From assembly GCA_963277665.1 (NCBI GenBank), contig OY728142.1:6834001-6898000 (forward strand): a DNA stretch of 64,000 nt, read 5' to 3'. The notes under the pieces were generated by a model. That model made no database searches, was not told the origin of the DNA, and was given only the letters and a program-made list of their open reading frames with translations. The stretch comes from Viscum album (taxonomy: Eukaryota; Streptophyta; Magnoliopsida; Santalales; Viscaceae). Positions 43,422 to 56,105 of the stretch are shown in pieces. Position numbers and translations under genes: made by a program. Every line of letters begins with the position of its first letter. Within the stretch, counting starts at the first letter, position 1.

Positions 43422-46036
43422 ATAGTTCAATCATAAAACCATCCTATGAAGGATTTATTTATAAACCTAAAAAGGTTCAAATAAGTGGTATAGTTCTTAA
43501 CCATGAATTTTCATTTTATTTCTTATTATACCTCTATAAAATATTATTAAACCATGATGAAATATTAAAAAAAGTATATTCCATATATTTGGATGTTATT
43601 ATGTTAATTTCATAACCAATATCCATCTATCCTTCCATCAAATAGTAAACAAAACTCTCGATTATGTGTACGGCGAACTACCACGTCATGAACCAATGTA
43701 ATTTGTTTTCCATCACCTACTCTCACAGATGAATATAATAATGGATTTAATGAATATATATGATTTTTATAAAATAATTATACTTTTACAATTATAATAT
43801 CATATCTTCCTTCTTATCTTCTATTCCTTTGGAAAATTATAATGTCACTCATGCACATGTGGGGACTACCACCTCCACGAAAAGACGTGATTTGTTTTTC
43901 ACTTAAGTTATACATGGACGGTAATGTGGAAGGATTTTATGAATATATATTATTTATATGATATAATTATTATTATATAAATGTGAATTATTATTTATCT
44001 TTTTTTCATTTAATCCTTCAAAAAATGAAAACAGTGTTCATGCGTACGTATGACCAACTGTCTCCATGAAGGGTGTAATTCATTTTTCTATCCCTAACTT
44101 TTATGAATGACTATAAATATTTATATAATGAATATATATAATATTTATATCATTATGAAAATTATGAAGATTTTGGAACTATTATTAAATTACAATGACC
44201 AAAACCACTGAACCAAAAGAACATGAAAAATGAAGCGGTTGTCACCCAAAATAGTTATTTTAATAAAGAAATGTTAATAAACTCGTGATAGAAAGCTGTA
44301 AATAATCATATATTGTATGATATATATGATTTTTGTTCTATAATATATTTATAATAAATCTATATTTATTATATAGTAGGTTTGAACATGTATGAAGGAT
44401 GTCGAACCTCAGGTAAGTGTTTTATCTTATAATCTAATTGTTTATTGTGGTTGTTTATGATTGTGTTTTTTATGATGAAATATAATAATATACCTCTCAA
44501 TAATTTCAAAAAAAATCTTCTAATATATTTATTTATATATAATATATTCTTTCCTTTCATTTTCTTCTATTTAAGTACTCAAGAGACTAAAAGAATGATT
44601 ATAAGTAATATTGACTTTATTTCTCTCTTCAATCAAAAATACTTTCTCTTCCATGTTCATGTTTTTTTTAAATTGTTTTAAATAATATTTTTACTATTCC
44701 ATAATTATTGTTTAATTAATTTTTATCCATGTTTTTAATTAAAAAAAATAAAATTTATCTTCTTTTCCTTATCTAAAAGAGTTACATTTTAATTTTTACC
44801 AAAAATGTGAAAGGAATCTTTTTTAACATATACAGTATGAGAAAAATTTCCCAAAATGGTGACCTCTCAATTCTTTGAATATTCCCTCCAAAATTTCCTA
44901 GTTTATTTTCAAGGAAAATATTTTCTTTAATATTTGGGAAATTTATATATTTTAAATAAGGGATTTCAAATTAAAAAAATATGTTTTGTTTAAGAAATTT
45001 TCCTAGTGATATTTTAAAAGAATTTTATATCTAAGATGGAATCCTTTGAAGTTTTATAATATTTACTGGGGACATGATCTAATGATACCACCATTATTAA
45101 TTATCTATATGGTTTATTAGTATGATTGCAAGATTTCTATGTAACTTATTTCTTTTCCATGGGTTATTCTATGATGAAATGATAAAATGTTTATAAAACA
45201 CGTTTATTTTTCATTGGTTATGTTATAGTTATAAAACTCATATAATTTTCATGATTTATTATATGATTAATGTTTCATAATCTTATAGAATATATATGTA
45301 TTATTTTCATTATGTGATGTGCTTCTCAGAATTATATATCCCTCCAATGCATTGGGAAAATATGGATATCTCATGAGATAAAGAGTGTTGTAATGGGATG
45401 TGAACCCAATTTATTAAGGGATTATGTCCATTATGATAGTATTTAGAGGAAAACATGACTACTAGGATTATTTATGGAGTAAAAAAATCCACTATGATAG
45501 TCTCAGTAGTAATCATTGACTATTAATGAAATTATTTTCTATGCTTATTTGTATGCCACAAACTTTTGTTTTATGCCAATGTTATGCTCTCATGGCTTAT
45601 GCACTTTGATCCCTTTAGGATTAATGTCTTATAAAATTACATTATTTGTTAAATGACTCAACATTTTGATCTATTATATGTAGGGTATGGTTTTCAAATG
45701 TTATTATCATGTTCTCATACCCATATTTTCATGTTATGTTTAAATGATCATTGATATCTCCCTTGTTTACCCTTATCGAGAATTTAAACTCACTCTTTCA
45801 TATGTGTCATTTCCTCTTGTTTGAAGAAAGGTATTAAGTATGATATGTATAATAAAGGTTCTTGTTATGGGTTACTTAATGAGTTGTGATTTAGTTCACT
45901 TATCAACCAATTTTTCATGTATCTATATTTCCAAATACACTAGACCTATATGATTCTGGAATTGTTCATTATATTGTGTAATGAATATTCATATAATAAG
46001 ATGTGATATATGTGTATGGAAAGAATGGGGAAACTA
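43422..46036 (+). repeat. LTR2, third part (after element B)
   Basis: It resumes with ATAGT and 'tcataaaaccatcctatgaa', matching LTR3 63,156 and LTR1 near 6,545 ('gtatagttcttaaccatg'). It carries the three 190-bp units (43,640-44,105), 'caatgcattgggaaaatatg' near 45,349, and 'aagatgtgatatatgtgtat' at the end. With 14,156-15,310 and 16,970-17,118 it sums to about 3,912 bp, the full LTR. Confidence 0.85.
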
Positions 46037-46204
46037 TATGATATCATTTATATAATCTGAGTCTGGTACTAAGAAGTAAATATATATTTTATTTTTATTA
46101 AGTGGGTAGTTGTTCTCAAATATTATTAAAGGATCATCAAGGGAGGTCTACATCTGCTATTGCTGAGGCAACCAAACTATCAAGAATATGTTTATCATAT
46201 TGGT
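46037..46204. other. Junction between LTR2 and the truncated LTR of E2
   Basis: It starts with 'tgatatcattta' (46,039), similar to the primer site TGGTATCAT after the E2 LTR. About 150 bp without match elsewhere follow. If the primer site is real, LTR2 was once also a 5' LTR and an internal region was lost here. Confidence 0.4.
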
Positions 46205-48513
46205 TAAATATTTAATGTACATATATATGATATTTATGACATAATTATACTTTTATAATTATAATATCATGTTTTTTTTTATCTTTCAATCCGTTGAAAA
46301 ATGATAATGTCACTCATGCATATGTGTGGACGACCACCACCTCAAACTGATGTGATTCATTTTTCATTTACATTTTACATGGATGGTAATAGGGTCGAAT
46401 TTAATGAATATATATGATTTATATGATATAATAGTTATTTTATAAAATTTTAATTATTATTTACATTTCATTCATTCCATCTGTAAAAAAATGAAAACAG
46501 TACTCATGCGTATACACGACCTACCGTCTCTATGAACGATGTAATTCATCTTTCTATCTATAAATTTTATGGATGACTATATATATGTATATAATGAATA
46601 TGTATAATATTTATATCATTATTAACATTCTTAATGTTATGGAATCATGATCAAAGTATAGGGACCAAACTATTGAACCAAAAGATATAAAAAATAAAGC
46701 AGTTGTCACTCGAAATGATGATTTTAATGAAGAATTATTAATAAATGGGTGATAAAAGGTTATAAATAACAATATATGGTATGATATATATCATTGTGGT
46801 TCTTTAATATATTTATAATAATAATATATTTATTATACAGTAGGTTTGAACATATATAAAGGAAAATGGACCTAAGTTAAGGGTTTTATCTTACAATCTA
46901 ATTGTTTATGAGGGTTATTTATTATTATATTTTTTATGATACAATTTCATGATATACCTATCAATAACTTAATTAATTTTATTATAATATTTTTATTTAT
47001 AAATAATATATGTTTTCCTTTCATTTTACTCCCTTTAAGTACTCAAGAAACTAAAATAATATTTCTAAGTAAAATAATATTTATTTTTCTCTTCGCTCAA
47101 AAATACATTATATTCAATGTTCAAGTTTTTTAAAAATATTTTCAATAATATTTTTATTATTATCCAATTATTTTTTAAAGTCATTTTTATCAATTTTTTA
47201 CTTTTTATAAAAAAAATTAAATGTAATCTTCTTGTTATTTTCAGAAGGATGTTCTTTTTAATTTTTATCGAAAATGTGAAATGAATATTTTTTTAACATA
47301 TACGACATGAAAATAATTTACCATTATCATAATCAGTCAATTATTTTAATATTCCTTCACAATTTTTCTATTTAATTTTTCAAGAAAGTTTTTTATTTAA
47401 TATCTAGGAAAATGTTAGATTTTAAATAAGTGATTTTAAAGTAAAAAGTGAATTTTCCTCAAGAAATGTTCTAAGTGATATTTTAAAAGAATTTTCCATC
47501 TAAGATAGAATCCTTTTAAGTTTCCCAATGTTTACTAGACACATGATCTAATGATATAATCCTTATTATTTATTTGGATGATTTATCAATATGGTGACAA
47601 GAACTTTATGAAATTTATTTCTTTTCCAAGGATTACGATATGATGAAATGAAAAAATGACAATGAAATTCATTTCTTTCCACTTGTTATTTTATATTTAT
47701 GAAACTAGTTTCCTTTTCATGGGTTATGATGTGATGAATTTTTTATGATCATATGGCATATATATATATATATGATTTTCATTATATGATAGGTGGTCCT
47801 TGAATTATATATCCCTCTAATGCATTGGGTAAATATAGATATCTCATGAGATAAACAAGAATACAATGGGGAGTGAACCTAGTTTAGTAAGGAATTATGT
47901 CTGCTCTGATAGTCATGAGAGTGAACCTTGACTACTAAAATGGTTTGGCAATTAAACCCAATCCACTATGATAGTATTAGCAGTAATCATTGGCTACAAA
48001 GTAAATTATTTTCTATAGTTATGTATATGATACAAACTTTTTTCTTATGATATTGTTATGCTCTCATGGATTATGTTCATTTATCCCTTTAATATTAATG
48101 TCTTATGAACTTCCAATATTGACTCCATTACTCAAGATTATGATCTATGATATATAAGGTATGGTTTTTAAATATTATTCTCATGTTATCATACCCTTAT
48201 ACGCATGTTATGTTTAAATGATCTTTGATATCTCTATTGTTTATCTTTACTGAGCATATGATCTCACCTTTTCATATGTTTCCTTTCCCTAGGTTATAAA
48301 TAAATCCATTAAGTATGATATGTCCAAGAAGGGTGATAGGTATGAAGAACTTATTGGGAGATGACGTAGTTCACTTAGGAACTAGTAATTTTTGTGTCTA
48401 AGTTTTCAAAAGTACAATACCTGTACGATTCTAGTATGGATCGTCATGTTATTTTAATGAATATTCATCTAATAAGATGTGATATTTGAGTATGAAAAGT
48501 ATCAGTATCAGTA
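46205..48513 (+). repeat. 5'-truncated 5' LTR of E2
   Basis: Similarity to LTR1 begins at about 6,845 ('tatatatgatatttatgac') and continues to the LTR end. The first 1.6 kb including the TATA box is missing. Only two of the three 190-bp units are present (46,270-46,560). Landmark 'ctaatgcattgggtaaatat' is at 47,817. Confidence 0.8.
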
Positions 48514-48515
48514 TT

Positions 48516-48524
48516 TGGTATCAT
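48516..48524 (+). other. Primer-binding site of E2
   Basis: TGGTATCAT, directly after the LTR, is an initiator-Met-type site as in E1. Confidence 0.55.
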
Positions 48525-49009
48525 ATAAAGTTTTAGTTAACTTTTGGTAAATAGTTTAAGAAAACTTTATTGATATCCATTAGGATAATCCTAATTATAG
48601 TAGAAGGTAATAAGTAATGGTATGGAAAGGAGTGTGATTTTCCTAGTAAATCATCCCAATCTAAATACTACAAGTGGAAATAGTTTTGAAATAGATACAT
48701 GTAGGGGTAATAACCCTGAAAAGAGTTAGTCAAGTATATATCATCCTTTATTCTGGTCAATGGTGAGTGTTCCCTTGCTGTGCACATGGTTTTACACTAT
48801 CAAGGGATATTCTTAGGTTAATTCATATTTTATTTACAAAACATCATGAAGGATTTGAATAGATAATGATCATAAATGGCCTAGGTAAAACCTAAGGTTT
48901 CATAGACTGAAAAATAAGGTGTCATGATTTATAAATTATATAAATGACTTTTCATGATTACATGGTTGTCCAATATGATTATTATTATTATTCACACAAT
49001 TATTTTTTG
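48525..49009 (+). other. Untranslated leader of E2
   Basis: It aligns with 9,151-9,640 of E1. It holds no coding sequence that I can recognise. Confidence 0.6.
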
Positions 49010-50050
49010 TTTTAGTTAATGGATATAACCAGAATTAATCCTATTAATTTTGAATGTGAAGTAAAATGAAATGATTGTCCTCCTAAGTAACCAAATTTAA
49101 TATGAGCAATAATATAAAATATCATTGAAATTATTATATAGTTTTCTCAATCTTAGAATCATGTTGAACTTAAAAATAAGGGAATAACATTCTATTTATT
49201 CCTTCATGAGGTAATGTCTGCTTTCTTTTAGTGGGTCTAATGATCCACTACTCATTGAGAAATGGATTAGTACCCTTTAAAATATATTTTCCATTACCCA
49301 TTGTTTGGAATATGGAAAGGTTATTTTATCTTTCTATAGATTCTAAGGAGAAGAAGAGCAATGGTAAAATCCTATCAAGAATACATGGAAATAGGAATAA
49401 ATTGACTCTATAGAGTGGGATGAGTTTAAGATATTATTTCTTAATAAGTAATTTTCTTATATTATTTATATAAAAATAAATAAGGAATTCCTTGGGATAG
49501 CACGGAAGTATGATAAATCAATTGGTACCTATGAGGAAAATTTTAGAAGACTTTCAAGGTACACTTATGGTATTATCATCCAACCTGAAATTAAGTTTTA
49601 CCAACTCTTTAGTGGATTAAAACCAATTCAATGAAGGGTGTTATCCAGAAGGGACTTTAGTAGCTATAAATAAATCATTCTATGTTCTATAAATGTATAA
49701 ATGGAGATTATATTTACCCATAAATATCATGGTTTTATAAGAAAATAAATATGTAATTAAAATAAAAATGCAAAAACTATGGAAAGAAGAAGATGATCCT
49801 TCCTTTATGCTTGAAGTGTGGAAGGGAACATGGAGGAAATTTCCTTAAGGGTACTGGTAAATATTTTAAGTCTGTAAAAGAAGGTTATTGGGAAATAAAA
49901 TATTGAAGTGATGGGAATAATTTATCTAATGATGTGGATAGAGAGAAATATCCAGAAAATTCATAGCCTACACTCTAGTGTTTCAAATTCAAGGAGTATA
50001 GGCATTATTCTAACCAGTGTACAAATTTGAAAGTTAATGATGATGATTGA
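49010..50050 (+). pseudogene. gag: Gag ruin of E2
   Basis: This is the counterpart of 9,641-10,700. FSGSNDPLLIEKWISTL (near 49,215-49,265) is a clear start of the retrotransposon gag domain. GTYEENFRRLSRYTYGIIIQ near 49,525 and 'KFYQLFSGLK' follow in register with E1 and with the family pattern of gag helix segments. The zinc-knuckle region near 49,860 is broken. Stops and frameshifts are different from those in E1. The open frame at 49,231-49,413 is out of register. Confidence 0.7.
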
Positions 50051-50109
50051 CATCAGTATCCTCTTAATACCAAATACAAAGGTAAATATAATGTGATCAC
50101 TATTTATGA

Positions 50110-50860
50110 TAAGGGGTATGATAATGATATGGTGAAAGGTACACTTACCATCCACTCTATAATTGTTAATGTCTTATTTTAATCTTGATCTACTCACTAT
50201 TTTTTATCTTCATAATTACTAAGGTTATCAAAATTCCACCCAAAAAGTTAGATGTTTAATTTATAAGTGAAATCCATTAACGGTACGATGATCACATCTC
50301 AATTCTATGGTTCTTTTCTAGTTGAATTTTATGTCAATTTTCTTTCTACAAATCTCATTATTCTCCCTTTGGTTGAATTTGATGTTATCTTAGGCATATC
50401 TTAGATTCCATTACATAAATACCACATTAATTACCAAGGAAAGGAATTCATGTTTTTTATTATAAACTAATCTAAGATCATATATTAGTGTGAAAATAAA
50501 TATGAAATTTCTATGGAAATCACAACCATTGTATGGGTTTTTATTCCAATTTAAAAGGGTTATTTATCCCAGTTGATTAGAGAGAAACTCAACATCAATG
50601 ATATGCCTATTATGTGGGAGTTCATTAATATATTTCCAAAATATTTTCTTATAATTACAATTAATTGTGAAGTTGAGTTATAAAAATAACTCATAACTCT
50701 TATGACACCTATTTCAAATATTCCATATAGAATAGACTTGATTGATTTGTAGGAATTTAATAATCAAATCCATGAGAATATTGATAAGGGATTTATTTAT
50801 CCATTTGTTTCACCTTAGTGTGAACCTATTTTTTTATTAATAAATATGGATCAATGTGTC
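50110..50860 (+). pseudogene. pol: Protease and linker ruin of E2
   Basis: The frame reads VKGTLTIHSIIVNVLF, a stop, S, a stop, STHYFLSS (near 50,130-50,210). This is the aspartic-protease active site VLFDSGATHSFIS with two stops in it, so the catalytic Asp has been lost. ILPLVEFDVILGIS (near 50,350) is the conserved end of the domain. The linker to RT near 50,600 is more broken than in E1. Confidence 0.7.
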
Positions 50861-51370
50861 TCTACATTGATTATTAGGAACTTAACAAGATCATAATCAA
50901 GAATAAGTATCTTCAACCTCATATTGATGACTTGTTTGATCAACTACAAGAAGCTAAATACTTTTCTAATATTAAGATTCACTTTGGATATCAACAATTG
51001 AGGATTGAGAAGGAGGATATATCCAATAAATCATTTATTATAAGTTATGAAAAATATGAATACATAATTATGTTGTTTGGTCTTACTGATACCCCAACTA
51101 TATTCATGGATTTAATTAATAGAGTCTTTACAGATTACCTTGATCTATTTTTTAGTCTTTATAGATGATATTCTTATATATTCAAATAGAAAGGAAGAGC
51201 ATGAAGATCACTTGAGGGTTGTAATAAAGACCCTAAATAAAGAAAATCTCTATGAAAATTTTAAAAATGGTAGATTATAGCTACAAAAATATCATTTTTG
51301 TGTCATATATCTCAAATGAGGGTATATCGTTGGATCCGTCAAAGAAAGAAGTTATTGAATGTTGGCCCAG
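50861..51370 (+). pseudogene. pol: Reverse transcriptase ruin of E2
   Basis: An open 78-codon run (50,932-51,168) reads LFDQLQEAKYFSNIKIHFGY, QQLRIEKEDI, KYEYIIMLFGLTDTPTIFMD and LINRVFTDYLD, almost word for word Tekay/Del RT. A frameshift near 51,150 moves the catalytic box FIDDILIYS (51,163-51,190) to the next frame. It continues KEEHEDHLRVVIKTLNKENL. The catalytic aspartates survive. Confidence 0.85.
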
Positions 51371-51769
51371 ACCAACCACTGTGAATGATATCTAAAGTTT
51401 TCTTAGTATGGATTGATATTATTAGTGCTTTGTGGAGAATATATCATGGATATCTAATCCACTAACCAAGTTAATATAAGGGATCCAAGTTCCTTTATAA
51501 ATCTGAATGTGATGAAAATTCCAAGGAACAAAAGAGAATCGTAATCAGTGCACTTGTGCTTACATTACCATATAGTGGAGAAGGTATTTAAAACATATTG
51601 ATTCATTGAATAATATATTAGTATAAATTATCATGTAGAATTATATGGTTATAACTTATTCCATGAAAAAAATTTAGGTTCATGAGAAAAATAACCCAAC
51701 TCAGGATTTAGAGTTAGCTATTGTAATTTTTGCATTAAAGACATGGAAGAATTATATTTATAGAGAAAG

Positions 51770-51800
<31 letters not shown>

Positions 51801-51900
51801 TGATCACAAAAGTTTAAAGTATATATTTATTTAAAAATATATGAATATGAATTGGGTAATATGGTTTTAGTTGACTAAAGATTATGATTGATCGATACAT
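51371..51900 (+). pseudogene. pol: RNase H ruin of E2 with (TA)n expansion
   Basis: Aligns with 11,991-12,490 of E1. The 'FRFMRKITQ' region near 51,675 and 'VIFALKTWKNYIYR'-like text near 51,725 mark the conserved HExNYPTHDLEL and ALKIWRHYLYG parts. At 51,771-51,800 a (TA)15 run has grown where E1 has only a few TA pairs, a microsatellite born inside former coding sequence. Confidence 0.65.
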
Positions 51901-53500
51901 TACCACCCAAGGAAAGTGAACAAGCTGTCATATTCACAAAGTCAAAAGTATCATGATATAATATCTATGATGAGGATCAAAAAAGATACAATATTTATAT
52001 ATTTTTAAAGGATGGGCTTGGAAATCTTAAAGTAATGGTAGAAATATTATCTTCTTTAAATTAGTGTTCAATCGTCTATACATGTGAAGATTAAAGAGGA
52101 ATAGAAGGAAGATGTGGAACTATAAAAGAAGGTGAGAAATTTTCATGACTTTGGCCTTGATTATAATTGAATAATAAGGTTCAGGAAACATTTATACATC
52201 CTGTCAATATCATGTTTTAAGTATATCTTGGATGAATTTCATAGTTTATCATTATCTATTCATCCTATAAGTAAAAATATGTATAAAGATGTGAAAGAGT
52301 ATTTATATTAGGACACAATGAAGAGAGATATTCCAAAATATATATCTTAGTTCTTAGTTTATCAACAAGTTATCATTAAGAGAAAAAAGTATAAGGGGAT
52401 GTTACAACCATTACCATTTCAAAAATGGAAATGGGAAAATTTCACCATGGACTTTTCCATCGAACTCCCCAAATTTTTTAAAGGTCCAAATGCTATTTGG
52501 GTTATAGTTAATCACCATAAAAATCATAACAATTAATTATTATTAGATATTATTTATATCTTGATTAAATTTAAATAATATACATGAAGGAAGTAGTAGT
52601 GTTTCATAGAGTACTACATTATATTGTATCTGGCCAGGAACTAAGGTTTACCTTGAAGTTCAATCAAAGTCTTCAACAGACTCAGGATACATAGAAAAAG
52701 TTCAGAACTACTTATTATACTAATATATATAGTTAGTATGATAGAGTCATTAAAACCCTGTAGGATATGTAGAGATATTATTATATGAATTTCAAAGGCG
52801 GTTGGGATCAAACCCTTCCTCTTATTGAATTGTATTTAAATAATAAATTTCACTCGAGCGTTCAAATGGCTCCTTATGAATCCCTATATATAAATAACTA
52901 TAAAAAACCAATTTGTTGGTATGGAGTTGTAAAACCAAAGCTATTTGGACCTGAGTTAGCTGAGGAAATGGCAGATAAAGTTAGAACCATTCAACGAAAC
53001 ATCAAGGAAACTCAGAGTCGATAGAAAAGTTAAAATTATAATCATCGGGGAGATATGGAGTTAGAAGTTGGCGAGAATATATTCCTTTGAATTTATCTAT
53101 GTAATAATGTTATGAGATTCTATAAGAAATTAAATTTGATCCACATGTATATTGGCTCCTTTTATATTCTTTATTGAGTAGGGTCGGTATCTTATCGGTT
53201 GGTGCTTCCACTAAACCTCTCTGAAGTTCACAATGTGTTCAATGTACCTCTCCTGGGGAAGTACATACTTGATCCATCACATGTAATAAACTTAGAGTTT
53301 ATACCACTGGAGCATGATATTTCTTATAAAGATAATCTAGTATAAATATTTTATTATAGAGATAAAATGCTGCAGAATAAGACTAATCATCTGGTTAAAG
53401 TTCTCTGGAGGAATCAAAAATTCGAAAAAGATTTGTGGGAGCTTGAGCATGTGATGTGGCAAATATATCCTCATTTTTTTGTATTGGAGTAATGTAATTT
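51901..53500 (+). pseudogene. pol: Integrase and chromodomain-like tail ruin of E2
   Basis: WKWENFTMDFSIELPKFF near 52,430-52,480 keeps the first catalytic Asp. The middle core is heavily broken. From 52,785 to 53,024 a 79-codon open stretch is genuine integrase C-terminal sequence: MNFKGGWDQTLPLIELYLNN, FHSSVQMAPYESLYINN, ICWYGVV, LLGPELAEEMADKVR-like and ETQSR, the textbook Tekay/Del arrangement. Further on: VGILSVGASTKPL-like and 'VHNVFNVPL' pieces near 53,230, and the tail VKVLWRNQKFEKDLWELEHV (53,397-53,456) with HFFVLE at the end. This is the best lineage evidence in the window. Confidence 0.85.
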
Positions 53501-53517
53501 CAAGTTATAAATTCACT

Positions 53518-53532
53518 TTAAGTGGGTTTGAA
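53518..53532 (+). other. Polypurine tract of E2
   Basis: 'aagtgggtttgaa' directly before TGTAACAC of LTR3; compare 'aagtggggtataa' in E1. Confidence 0.5.
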
Positions 53533-54202
53533 TGTAACACATTGATATTTTATGATATATTTCCTTTTAAATAAATTTAATCACTTTGATAACTTATGAT
53601 ACACACAACCTCGAGTCTAGATGAACTTTAATACAGTATACCATTATAATCTAGCTGTTAAATTGGTGGGTATGAATAGGAATAACAAAATTATTAAAAC
53701 TATATAGTTTACACTTGTTAAAAAACAGTTTTTTATCAATTTATTTTAAAGTAAAAGAAATGTTTTTTCTAGAAAAACTATTTTATGTGCATATTAGATT
53801 TTTATCTTAATAAATTAAATTAATCACTATTTTTGATTGATTTTAATGAGCTTTATATACTATATATATTCAATCATGTGTTTTATCATTCATCTAATAT
53901 TTTCTTCTAAGTATGGGATAATAATATATCCGGTTTTATGCTTAAAACTATATTTTTCTAAAAAGTGGTTTTGTAATGTTTCCCATGCTTATTTTAAAAA
54001 TAATATTTTCCATTTTTATAAAAAATATTTGGAAAAACTAAATTCATTTTTTAAATCAACATGTTAAAATTATATTATAGTGAATTTTTGATAATTTTCT
54101 GAAATTATTAATTTTTAAATGAAAAGTGAAAAAATCAGACTTTTATTAAAAATTGTATTTTCATTTAAATAATTTAAAAAGATATATTTTGTTTTAAAAT
54201 TG
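53533..54202 (+). repeat. LTR3, first part (3' LTR of E2)
   Basis: It begins TGTAACACATTGATATTTTA and follows LTR1/LTR2 to 'gatatattttgttttaaaattg'. It is cut at 54,202 by element D and resumes at 62,519 after a duplicated AATTG. Confidence 0.85.
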
Positions 54203-54309
54203 TGTAAGAACTCAGGTTTTTAGAACGGGTCAAAATCCCGACCCTGTTTGAATTTTTGACTTGTCCCTGAGAAAACTGGAGAAACTGGGTAGTTTCTAAA
54301 AATTTCTAG

Positions 54310-54760
54310 ACTATACGCCGTGTACTTTTAAGTACACGCCGCATATAGGTTTGGTGAGTGTCAGCTGTGTGCTCACTGAGTACATTCCGTGTGATGGTCG
54401 TGTAGAAATTTCTTACTATATGGCATGTAGTTATCGACACACTGTGTACCCTTGACCGTATGGAGGCCATACCTAGCATGTAGGCCTGTTGCTCGGGTAG
54501 AATCATTTAAACTGAGTACATTCCATGTCCTCCATGGACATGTTGTGTAGTCTAGCCGTGTATGATATATATACATGGCGTGTGGGTAAGTCGGCGAGGA
54601 AGAGAAGAAAAACTAAGCGCACGCCGTGTACCCCTAGGTACACACCGTGTACTCATGTCGACAGGTTCTAGAAAGTAAGTAGGCGGAATTTCAGCCGTCT
54701 TATGAACAATAAAATGATACATGGCGTGTAGTCCTAAAGTACACACCGTGTAGTTTCTTT
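54310..54760. repeat. Palindrome-rich region in LTR of D (TACACGCCGTGTA motifs)
   Basis: The motif (T)ACACGCCGTGTA or its halves occur repeatedly in both directions. Clear hairpins are 'cgtgtacttttaagtacacg' (54,319; 9-bp arms) and 'gtgtacccctaggtacac' (54,625; 7-bp arms). Further copies are near 54,380, 54,575 and 54,722-54,755. The other LTR keeps them at 59,880-60,325. Confidence 0.7.
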
Positions 54761-55958
54761 TTTCTCTCTAAAACAGGCAGTATCCTCATATTGAGGTAGA
54801 ACATCAATTTTTGCATCGGGTTGAGTAGGGAGAGATGGTCAGGATTTCAGTCCTCTCCTGTTTCTTCGTTTGAACTTTGTTTCGATCACCGATTGATCTG
54901 TTGGAACCCCCTTTGTAAGGCCTTGATTAATCTTGAGTCATTTTATTTGATTTATGTTCTAGAAAAAGTTATTGGGGTTTGATCAGTTTTGATTCTTTTA
55001 TAGATCTACTGCGTTTTAGACATAATTGGAGGTTGTCATTGGAGGAGTAGCATCATATGAGTCTCAGGTAGGTGGTGCATACCTCTTTTTTTGTTTTCGT
55101 GATCATTTGGGTGATGTGGCCTTCAGTGCGTTTTTGGGTATTTGGAGCAGGACCCATTTTTTTATCTGATATTGTATATTACATTGTTTATGGACCTATG
55201 GGATACCTTTGGGTATGCCCTATTACCTGGGTTGCTTCAGCGGGGTCGGGTGAGTGGTTGTTGTTCATCGTGGCATTTTGGACAGGGGGAACCAAAATGG
55301 TATTAATTGGATTGTTTTGTTCTAAACTGTTGAGTTTAGTTTATTGAACCTTAATATGACTTGTTAGAGGCATTCAAGACCTCAGTGCTGTTGATTGATA
55401 ACTGTTGGGTTAGGGAAATTCTACTGCTAGAATGTTTTGCCTATTTTTGTGTTCTGTTTAAATATGTTATATATGTAATTGTTGGATTGCATATTCAGGA
55501 ACCATTGGATTGTGTTGGGCATGGCCTGGATATTCTTGAGTGATGCTGATCATAAGTTGGGCATGGCCCAGGTTATGTTGGGTGGTTCTGACCACGAGAT
55601 TGGGGGTCATGGGCGTCAGTTTGAGGCAGGATGACTGTCAGGTTGGGTATGGCCTGAGTTGCTGGGATGTCAAGGCCATCAGACTTGAGCAGCATGGTTG
55701 CAGGGATATGAGGTTTCAGAGGTGTTGTGTCTTGGGTACTATTTTGGTGATTACCGCTCACCCAGAAACTTTGAGTAGTGTGCACACAGAGAGACTATGT
55801 GATGACGTGGTTTTGACCACTCGTGTGGGTAGAGGCCCCCGTTAGTTGTGGTTTAGGTACTATTGGTTGGGGTACTTTTCATAGGAATCCACATGGAAGG
55901 TGATGAGCCTTTAGGGGATAGCATTAAGGCTATCGGGTTTGGGGGCAGGGGCCCTCCG

Positions 55959-56105
55959 TTATTTGAGGGAAGACATCCCTATCCCTCCGGGTACTTTATT
56001 TGAGGGTAGACATTGTTATCCCTTTGGTTACGTTATTTAAGGGCAGACATCGATGACCATCTGGTTACTTATTTGAGGATATACATCACTGTTCCTCTAG
56101 GTTAC
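55959..56105 (+). repeat. 37-bp tandem repeat in 5' LTR of D
   Basis: Four units beginning at 55,959, 55,996, 56,033 and 56,069 with 'ttatttgagggtagacatc', then 'ttgttccctctggttac'. The second LTR has the same four units (61,524-61,671). Confidence 0.85.

Larger units (their letters stand above)
5220..46036 (+). mobile_element. E1: decayed Tekay/Del-type Ty3/gypsy element, interrupted by nested insertions
   Basis: LTR-retrotransposon with 3.9-kb LTRs, an initiator-Met-type primer site, gag-pol ruins in the order gag, protease, RT, RNase H, integrase with a terminal chromodomain-like segment, and a purine-rich tract before the 3' LTR. The integrase C-terminus carries the Tekay/Del hallmarks (see its entry). 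The 3' LTR is split by element A (15,311-16,969) and element B (17,124-43,421). Without them the two LTRs are about 3,918 and 3,912 bp and the element is about 12.9 kb. All domains contain stops and frameshifts, so it cannot move by itself. The left terminus is GG rather than TG, by one base change. Confidence 0.85.

Noticed and set aside
55540..55845. 101-codon frames conserved between the two LTRs of D (55,540-55,845 and 61,104-61,409)
   Set aside because: They come from the same LTR segment; no motif, and the overlapping opposite strand is equally open.
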